A stretch of DNA of 64,000 nt from Achatina immaculata (Eukaryota; Mollusca; Gastropoda; Stylommatophora; Achatinidae): contig CM019700.1 in NCBI GenBank assembly GCA_009760885.1, forward strand, positions 2,347,405 to 2,411,404. Direction: 5' to 3'. Positions 56,726-64,000 of the stretch are shown here, one piece after another; the first letter of the stretch is position 1; each line of letters begins with the position of its first letter. The position numbers and the translations under genes were made by a program. The notes under the pieces are model-generated. The model did no database searches, was not told the DNA's origin, and saw nothing but the letters and a program-made list of their open reading frames with translations.

Positions 56726-58845
56726 ACTTTGACTTTTCCCATCCCTGGGTTTATGAGTTTTCACTCTCTTTCCCTTGAGCCAGATAAAGAAACGTACAGG
56801 TCCTCTTCAGCTGTGCTACATCTCCATACAGAATATCAGTGATTGAGGAGTTTGGTGGTATCGAGTTCTTCAGAAGGTCCTTCAGTGCAGTCCAGCAGGT
56901 GGTGCTTAACAGTTTCTTCTTCTTGTCTGTTGCAGTGTATGCAGTATGGTGTGTGGTCAGCAGTCACTCTGTGTAAGTGCTTACTGAGGGTGATGTGTCC
57001 TGCTCTCAACCCGAAAATTGTGCATTGGTCTCTAAGACATAAGATGTTGATGTGGTCTCTGGGGTTAGGCTTTGGCAGGTGTGTATATAGGGATCTTCCA
57101 GTTGGATTACTGGCCCAACTGCCCATCCACTGTTGCTTGCAGCTGTTGTGTATAATGTGTTTAGCTGTTCTTATGTTGGTGGAGATGTGGGGCTGTGACA
57201 TGGTGGCTGCACTCTTTGCCACTCTGTCAGCACCTTCATTTCCTCTGATATCTATGTGCCCTGGTATCCACTGTAGGGTGGTCTTGATGTCATAGGAGAC
57301 GAGTTGGTTTACTGCACTGAGTATGTCAGTTGTAATGTGATCAGCTGATGGTATCCAGTTTTCAAGGGCCTGGAGACCAGACTGGGAGTCTGAGAAAATA
57401 ACAAGGTTTTTTTGGGTGGGAGGCATGTTTTTGTATTTGGTGGTGGTGGCTGCCAGGGCTGCTAATATTGCCTGCATCTCTGCATCATAATTGGAGCAGC
57501 GAGATCCACAAGGAGCAGAAATGTGCCTTGTTGTCTTGTCTGGAAACATTATGAGTAATATATCATATCCTGCATTGTCTGTTTCTTTGAACGCTGACCC
57601 ATCACTGTATGCATGGATCCAGTCCTTGGGGTAAGATTCTATGGTCTCCAGTGCACACAACTTTAGGGTGTTGGGATCTGATGATTTGTTCACTAATTTG
57701 TTCTTGAGTTTAGTGTTAGTTTGAGGAAGTGTGTAGTTTGTGTTTGGTGAGATGTCTGGTACTTTTGTAAGTTCTTCTGTCTTCAGGGAGTTTGTGTCTT
57801 GTGTTTAACTGTTCTGCTATGTGCACTGGAGTTTTCAGTTTCAGTCTATTATTATGCTTCCATTTATCAACCACTGTTCTGTTAGGATGGTCTGGGGGCA
57901 TGCGTTTATATCTTTCTGCTGCCTTGATGTTTAACTTTTCGCATCTTATATCTAATGGCTCTATGTTTACATCAATTTCACATGCAGCTGTTGGCATTGA
58001 TCTCATTGTCCCACACATGAGATGAACAGCTTGGTTCTGGATTCTGTCTATTTATATACAAGAGCTCTTTGATGCTGTGACCTGTAGGGGGAGGTTGTAA
58101 TCTATTATAGATCTGACATATCCTGTGTACAGTTGTCTGAGTGTAGGGAGAGGTTGTAATCTATTATAGATCTAACATATCCTGTGTACAGTTGTCTGAG
58201 TGTAGGGGGAGGTTGTAATCTATTATAGATCTAACATATCCTGTGTACAGTTGTCTGAGTGTAGGGGGAGGTTGTAATCTATTATAGATCTAACATATCC
58301 TGTGTACAGTTGTCTGAGTATTGCTTTGTCAGCACCCCAGGATGTACTTGCAAGCTGCTTGAGTAAGTTTAGTCTTTTGTATGCTTTCTCTGCTAGTCCA
58401 TCCATGAACTCTTTAAAGGTCAATTTTCTGTCTAGTTTCACACCAAGGTATGTTGGATTTTTTTTCTTTCATGATTTGAGCACCATCAAGAGTTATTTTC
58501 AGTTCAGTCTTAGCTAGTTTGTTGCTAAGAGTGAAGACTATATGTAGTTTTACTAACATTGATATTCAACTTCCAGAAATTGCAATAGGCTGATATGGTG
58601 AGGAGGGCTCTATTAAGTCTTTCAGCATCCAGCTGCAAGTCTGTTCCTCCAGTCCATATGACAAGGTCATCAGCAAACATGGCTTTGTGGGTGTTCAACA
58701 GGTTGGGGAGGTCATTTATAAAAATTAGGAAGAAGGTGCAGCTAAGAGCAGAACCTTGTGGCAGTTTCCAGGGTGCATTTTTTTTGACAGTCTGTTATTG
58801 ACCTGAGTTTGTATGGTCCTGTTACTCGGGTAGTTTTAAAAGTAT
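56726..58845 (-). mobile_element. I-type LINE, second copy/family, 5'-truncated (intron 17)
   Basis: Minus strand encodes, from right to left, an RT stretch (58800-58595, with AMFADDLVIWTGG and LNRALLTISA), the RT thumb (58441-58223: KLDRKLTFKEFMDGLAEKAY, LNLLKQLAST), a connector (58018-57716) and RNase H at 57693-56836 (IHAYSDGSAF, NYDAEMQAILAA, IFSDSQSGLQAL, WIPGHIDIRGNEGADRVAK) with a C-terminal CIHCNRQEEETVKHHLLDC. All RNase H acidic residues are visible. The thumb region contains a ~60-base repeat at 58085-58320. Distinct in sequence from the element at 49270. Confidence 0.88.
58085..58325 (-). repeat. ~60-bp tandem repeat inside the LINE coding region
   Basis: Four units with ggaggttgtaatctattata and ctgtgtacagttgtctgag, at about 58085, 58144, 58204 and 58264. 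The unit is RT coding sequence (LYTGYVRSIIDYN), so this minisatellite arose within a transposon after insertion or in its parent. Confidence 0.88.
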
Positions 58846-59879
58846 CTTTACTATAAGTTAATAGACAAGTGGTGTGGTGTTTATTACATGTTAATTTACA
58901 AGTAGTGTGGTGTTTATTACATGTTAATTTACAAGTAGTGTGGTGTTTATTACATGTTAATAGACAAGTAGTGTGGTGTTTATTACATGTTAATAGACAA
59001 GTAGTGTGGTGTTTATTACATGTTAATTTACAAGTAGTGTGGTGTTTATTACATGTTAATAGACAAGTAGTGTGGTGTTTATTACATGTTAATTTACAAG
59101 TAGTGTGGTGTTTATTACATGTTAATAGACAAGTAGTGTGGTGTTTATTACATGTTAATAGACAAGTGGTGTGGTGTTTATTACATGTTAATTTACAAGT
59201 AGTGTTGTGTTTATTACATGTTAATAGACAAGTGGTGTGGTGTTTATTACATGTTAATAGACAAGTGGTGTGGTGTTTATTACATATTAATAGACAAGTA
59301 GTATCTTTATTATAAGTTAATAGACAAGTGGTATCTTTATTATAAGTTAATAGACAAGTGGTATCTTTATTATGAGTTAATAGACAAATGGTATCTTTAT
59401 TATAAGTTAATAGACAAGTAGTATCTTTATTATGAGTTAATAGACAAGTGATATTATAAGTTAATAGACAAGTGGTATCTTTATTATAAGTTAATAGACA
59501 AATGGTATCTTTATTATAAGTTAATAGACAAGTAGTATCTTTATTATGAGTTAATAGACAAATGGTATCTTTATTATAAGTTAATAGACAAGTAGTATCT
59601 TTATTATGAGTTAATAGACAAATGGTATCTTTATTATAAGTTAATAGACAAATGGTATCTTTATTATAAGTTAATAGACAAGTAGTATCTTTATTATGAG
59701 TTAATAGACAAATGGTATCTTTATTATAAGTTAATAGACAAATGGTATCTTTATTATAAGTTAATAGACAAGTAGTATCTTTATTATAAGTTAATAGACA
59801 AGTGGTATCTTTATTATGAGTTAATAGACAAGTGATATCTTTATTATAAGTTAATAAATAAGTAGTATGGTGTTTATTA
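58846..59879 (+). repeat. 33-bp then 30-bp minisatellite (intron 17)
   Basis: About 13 units with gtgtggtgtttattacatgt (to about 59290) are followed by about 19 units of ttaatagacaagtggtatct plus ttattataag. The last unit reverts to the first type and is the target site of the RTE-like element. Confidence 0.95.
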
Positions 59880-60157
59880 CGGTTAGCGGGGTAGGGATAT
59901 CCCCTATCAAAGGAGAAGTAAGACGCCTCCTTACCTCCGTTAGTCTACGGGACACCCTTGGGCAAGGTGGAGTACCCGTATAGCCCCCCGATCAGGGTGA
60001 CGTGAAGCCATGGGAGCAGGTGGTGGATGGAATGGGAGAGCAGCTGACAGATAATGTTGGTTATGGTCACCATTCTATGATGGTAGGCAGATGATCTCAA
60101 TGTAGGGACAATGGCTACGATCACTGACTAGTACAGTCACTGCCCGGAAGGAAAGCA

Positions 60158-62257
60158 ATGGTAAACTACCTTCTGGAAACATACCAAGAAACCCAAGCAG
60201 CAATCATGGAAAGTCAAATAGGAAAAAGATCTGGTGGTGAGTCCCCCAGGCCAGATAGATCTAATTTTAACACTGGGGAAGAGTGTGAGGCAGAGGTCGG
60301 TACTAGTAATTGTGATGACGGACAAAATCCTGACGGTGTTACCAAGGAAAACCCCTGTATCAAACTAAGAAGAAAAATAAGAATAGGAACATGGAATGTA
60401 AGAAGTATGTATGAGGGAAAATATCAAGTAATAAGTGACGAGATGAAAAGAACGCGGATACACATTTTGGGAATCTGCGAACATCGATGGAAAGGATCAG
60501 GACACTTTAAGAGCGAGAATGATAATATATTTATATATTCTGGCGGAGAAGTAGGAGGAAAGAATGGAGTGGCTTTTTATTTGGACAAATCAACATCAAA
60601 AGCATTACTAGGCTACAATCCAGTAAGTGATAGAATCCTAACAATCAGACTTAAGGGCATTCCTAGAAATGTAACAGTCATCCAGGTATATGCACCTACA
60701 TCAGCAGCAGAAGAAGATGAAGTAGAACATTTTTATAACACACTGCAGACGACAATGGACCAGGTACGGAAAAATGATATTGTATTTATAATGGGTGATT
60801 TTAATGCAAAAATTGGTACAGAAAGAGCAGAAGATGAAGGACAAGTTGTAGGGAAATTTAGCATAGGACACAGAAATGAGGCAGGTGACAATCTAATGGC
60901 GTTTTGTATGGAAAATGAGCTAATGATCGCTAACACACTTTTTAAACAACATCCAAGAAGACTTTACACATGGACATCACCTGATGGGAAAACCAGGAAT
61001 CAAATAGATTACATTTTAGTGCAGAGAAGGTGGAGGTCAAGCATAACATCAGCAAAAACTTTACCAAGTGCTTATTGTGACACAGACCATGAGTTATTAA
61101 TAGCAGACATGAAGATAAAGATAAAAAAGATAGTTATTGGATCAAGACCACTCCGCTTTGACCTTACAAATATACCAGAACAATACGGTATAGAAGTGAA
61201 GAACCGCTTCGAAATCCTGATGGCTGTACAGGAAGAGATGACACCAGATGAATTGGCTACGCAGGCCAAAGATATCTTAGTAACAACAGCTAAAGACATG
61301 GTTCCAGTAAAGAAAACACAAAAGAATAGATGGATCACAGCAGGTACACTAGAACTGATAAAACAATGTAGAGAAATGAAGACGCAATGGAGAGTGACAA
61401 ACAACAACAAAGATAAATATAAAACTTTAACAAAAGAAGTACGAAGAAACATAAGAAAAGACAAAAAACAATACATACAAGATTGTTGTGAAAGAATAGA
61501 AGAACATCAGAGGTGTGGAAGAGATAGTGAAATGTTTAAAGAAATGAAGACATTGACGAGAAATGTCACACCTAAGCTAAATGTAATTTGTGATGAGATG
61601 GGGAATACCCTGACAGAGACAGAGGAAATTCTGGAAAGATGGAAGGAATATTGCAAAAGAATGTATGAAACAACCGACTGTGGAAGCAGAAATCAACAGT
61701 GTGAATTATTATTGGAGGAGAAAGAACCCGAGCCGACAATGGAAGAAGTTTTATGGGCAATAAAGAGTCTGAAAAATGGTAAATCACCAGGATGTGATGA
61801 GATAACCGCTGAATTTATTAAAGCAGGAGGAAAGGAGTGTGCAACAATCTATCATGCACTATGTAAAAAGATATGGCATTCAGGTATTTGGCCAAAAGAA
61901 TGGAAAAGAACTGTATTCATACCACTGCCAAAAAAGGGTAACCTGAAATTATGCACCAACTACAGAACTGTTGCCCTGATTAGTCATGCCAGTAAAATTC
62001 TGTTAAAAATCATAATGGGTAGACTTCGAAAGAAAATAGAAGAAGAAGTCAATATGGTCCAAGCTGGCTTCAGGCAAGGAAGAGGATCAAGAGATCATAT
62101 ATTCAATCTAAGATTAATAATAGAGAAATGCAGGGAGTTTAATGTGAATCTATATTTATCCTTTATAGACTACTCAAAGGCATTTGATTGTGTACAACAC
62201 CAGAAACTTTGGGAAATAATGGAAAAAATGGGATTTCCAACACATTTATACAATTAA
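60158..62257 (+). pseudogene. RTE-like ORF, part 1: endonuclease and start of RT
   Basis: 699 open codons from an ATG. Residues ~70-310 form the APE endonuclease: RIGTWNVRSMYEGKYQV, HILGICEHRWKG (E), VFIMGDFNAKIGTE (D, N), WTSPDGKTRNQIDYILVQRR and YCDTDHELLIADM (D, H). RT begins at about 520 (KSLKNGKSPGCDEITAEFIK, WKRTVFIPLPKKGNLKLCTN, QAGFRQGRGSRDHIFNLRLI, SFIDYSKAFDCVQHQKLW). It ends prematurely at a stop (62255) because of the frameshift. Otherwise intact, which points to recent activity of this family. Confidence 0.92.
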
Positions 62258-63249
62258 CATCACTGCTGTATTTAGACCAACAAGCAGCAGTAAGAATAAA
62301 TGGTGAAACAACAAGTTGGTTTGACATAAAACAAGGGGTCCGTCAGGGGTGCATATTGTCACCCTACTTATTTAACTTGTATACTGAAAATATAATGAGG
62401 AATGTTAGAGAAGATGTAGACAAAGAATATTACGATGCCATAACAGTTGGAGGTTATGAAATACCAGAGATTAGATATGCTGATGACACAGTATTGCTGT
62501 CCACAACACAAGAAGGAATGGAAAAACTAATTATGTCAGTCCGCAAGAACAGCGAAGAGCAGAACCTCTATCTTAATGCAAAGAAAACTAAAGTGATGAC
62601 AACTGACAAAACAAACAAGGCAACTGAAATATGTATCAGTGAGGAAAAACTGGAAGAAGTGGAGAGTTTTGAATATCTTGGATCACTACTAACTAATAAT
62701 GGAGATACAATGCGGGAAATTAAAAGGAGGACATCTATTGCTCTTCAGAAAGTAAAACAAATAAAGAATCTGTGGAGAGGAGCAGACAGAACCACAAAAA
62801 TAAGATTTTTAAGGGCATGCATCTTTCCCATCGCAACATATGCCTGTGAGACCTGGACACTTAACAAAACAGCTGAGAAGCACATAAATGCCTTTGAATG
62901 TAAATGCTATAGAAGAGTTCTCCAAATATCGTGGACACAAAAAAGAACAAATATATCTATACTACAAGAGCTTAATATTGAAGAAGGCTGGCTAGTAAAG
63001 AGGATTAAAGAGAGAAAACTTAAATATTTTGGCCACATTAAACGTCATGATAATTTAGAGAAGACCGTAATGGAAGGATACATAATGGGAAAAAGAAAAA
63101 GAGGAAGACCGAAACGAAGATGGCTGCAAGACATCGTTGATAATCTGGAAATGGATGCAGCAGCAGCAGGCCATCTTGCTCACAACCGAGAGGCCTACAG
63201 GAGTGCTGTTTGGGAGGCAAAGTTCCGCAAGGGACATGCAAAGGAATGA
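62240..63249 (+). pseudogene. RTE-like ORF, part 2: RT catalytic core and C-terminus
   Basis: Continues the RT in the +1-shifted frame: LYLDQQAAVRINGETTSWFD, IKQGVRQGCILSPYLFNLYT, IRYADDTVLLS (catalytic YADD), FEYLGSLLTNNGDTMREIKR, then the C-terminal region CETWTLNKTAEKHINAFECK, GRPKRRWLQDI and FRKGHAKE. The open frame formally starts at 62188, but residues before about 62250 are out of frame. No RNase H. Confidence 0.92.
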
Positions 63250-63267
63250 ATGAAATGGTGTTTATTA

Positions 63268-63449
63268 TAAATCAGTAAACAAATAATAGGGTGTTTATTT
63301 TTTCTTTATATCTTAATTAGTTATAAAAGTTCTATAACTTCTGTGTGAAGTTTGAGTAAAAACAATAGTTCTGCATTAAAGAATTAATATAATAATTTAA
63401 TCTGAAAACACCACAACGTCATGAGCAAAAACAATAGTTCTACATTAAA
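63268..63449. other. No gene seen
   Basis: AT-rich continuation of the minisatellite-like sequence (gggtgtttatt) with a duplicated aaaaacaatagttctgcatt (63359 and 63428 regions). Confidence 0.5.
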
Positions 63450-64000
63450 GAATTAACACTTTCCGTCCCAGTTGACAGATATTTGACGCTTCTGGTTTCA
63501 AATATTTGACACTTGGTTTGTTTCATTAAAAAAACCGGTGTAACGTTTAGATTGTAAACATTTCTCTCATGTGTCCGGTGACACTTTTCAAAATGGTGAA
63601 AGAGTGCTTAGTTACGAGCGATGTCGAGTGAGAAAAACGAAGAGAAACATCGAGAAATTTCAATTTTTGGTGATGTAGATAAGAGTATGTACATGGCCTG
63701 TGACCAGACCACTGTTCTTGAATGTATCCCAAGTAGATGTAGACATATTAGATGACTGGAGAAGTAGTTAGAAGGTTATTTCAGACATTATTTTAGTGAT
63801 AATGCAACAGAATCACAGTACGACATCGACAGGTAGATCTACATATCTCAGATGGTACGTAGTGTGGATCTAGACCTATCCGATGGTAAGGTGGACACAA
63901 TCATTGTCTAAAAACATCACATTACTTCTTTTTCCGTAAAAAAATCTGCATGTATGAAATTTCATACATTTAGTTATATTTTGAAACATAATAAGTACAT
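63450..64000 (+). repeat. Unclassified dispersed repeat, copy 2
   Basis: Second copy of the repeat at 34625-35165, extending to the window edge. In this copy atggtgaaagagtgcttagt opens a short frame (MVKECLVTSDVE) before a stop. Family unknown; a decayed DNA transposon is possible. Confidence 0.7.

Larger units (their letters stand above)
59880..63254 (+). mobile_element. RTE-like LINE family A, nearly full length, 13-bp TSD
   Basis: 3375 bases with direct repeats atggtgtttatta at 59867-59879 and 63255-63267 and a 3' tail aaggaatgaatgaa. A 278-base leader, relatively G+C-rich, precedes the ORF. One ORF is split by a single frameshift near 62250. It has an APE endonuclease and an RT, and no RNase H. 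The short GAAT-type tail and single-ORF layout fit the RTE clade. It is the best-preserved member; copies at 804, 2118, 8954, 35592 and 46991 are truncated relatives. Confidence 0.92.

Noticed and set aside
59880..60157. HDV-like ribozyme at the RTE 5' end
   Set aside because: Some non-LTR elements carry one, but I could not pair the helices P1 and P3 convincingly by eye.
60733..61787. Minus-strand frames opposite the RTE ORF
   Set aside because: Shadows of the + strand coding sequence.

Overview
This is a eukaryotic, intron-rich, repeat-dense window. It shows long AT-rich introns with GT-AG splice sites, microsatellites, many minisatellites and many retrotransposon fragments; nothing looks bacterial or viral. 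The mix of Penelope-like, RTE-like and I-type (RNase H-bearing) elements beside an animal germline gene points to an invertebrate, most likely a mollusc. That taxonomic guess is inference only.

The one host gene I can support is a Tudor domain-containing protein 5 (TDRD5) orthologue on the + strand, from the ATG at 13421 to an exon ending at 56677. Its C-terminal exons lie beyond the window or were not recognised. I placed 17 coding exons; all junctions keep the reading frame and encode about 830 residues. They give four LOTUS/OST-HTH domains followed by an extended Tudor domain. LOTUS-Tudor proteins act in germ granules in the piRNA pathway that silences transposons, so a transposon-control gene is here embedded in transposons. 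Two Tudor exons occur twice in a young tandem duplication of about 2.18 kb (36759-38941 and 38942-41080).

Layout: 1-7200 is a graveyard of Penelope-like and LINE copies. 7200-13390 is upstream sequence with minisatellites, microsatellites and one LINE fragment. 13395-32650 holds exons 1-10, with a minisatellite in most introns, a Tc1/mariner element with intact ends (15649-17173) and LINE pieces. 32650-47000 holds a mariner relic, LINE copies, the exon 11-12 duplication and exons 13-15. 47000-55600 is a nested insertion: a Penelope-like element split by a 4.5-kb I-type LINE with a 13-bp target-site duplication. 55607-56677 holds exons 16 and 17. 56700-63267 holds a second I-type LINE and a nearly full-length RTE-like element (59880-63254) with a 13-bp target-site duplication, both inserted in one minisatellite. 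63450-64000 is a second copy of a dispersed repeat first seen at 34625.

The most unusual pattern is that minisatellites begin at, or within about 20 bp of, the 5' splice site in at least six TDRD5 introns (1, 6, 7, 9, 16, 17). In introns 1 and 6 the repeat unit contains exon-end sequence plus the donor, so the array carries serial copies of a splice donor. Most long open frames in the window are translations of minisatellites and are not genes.
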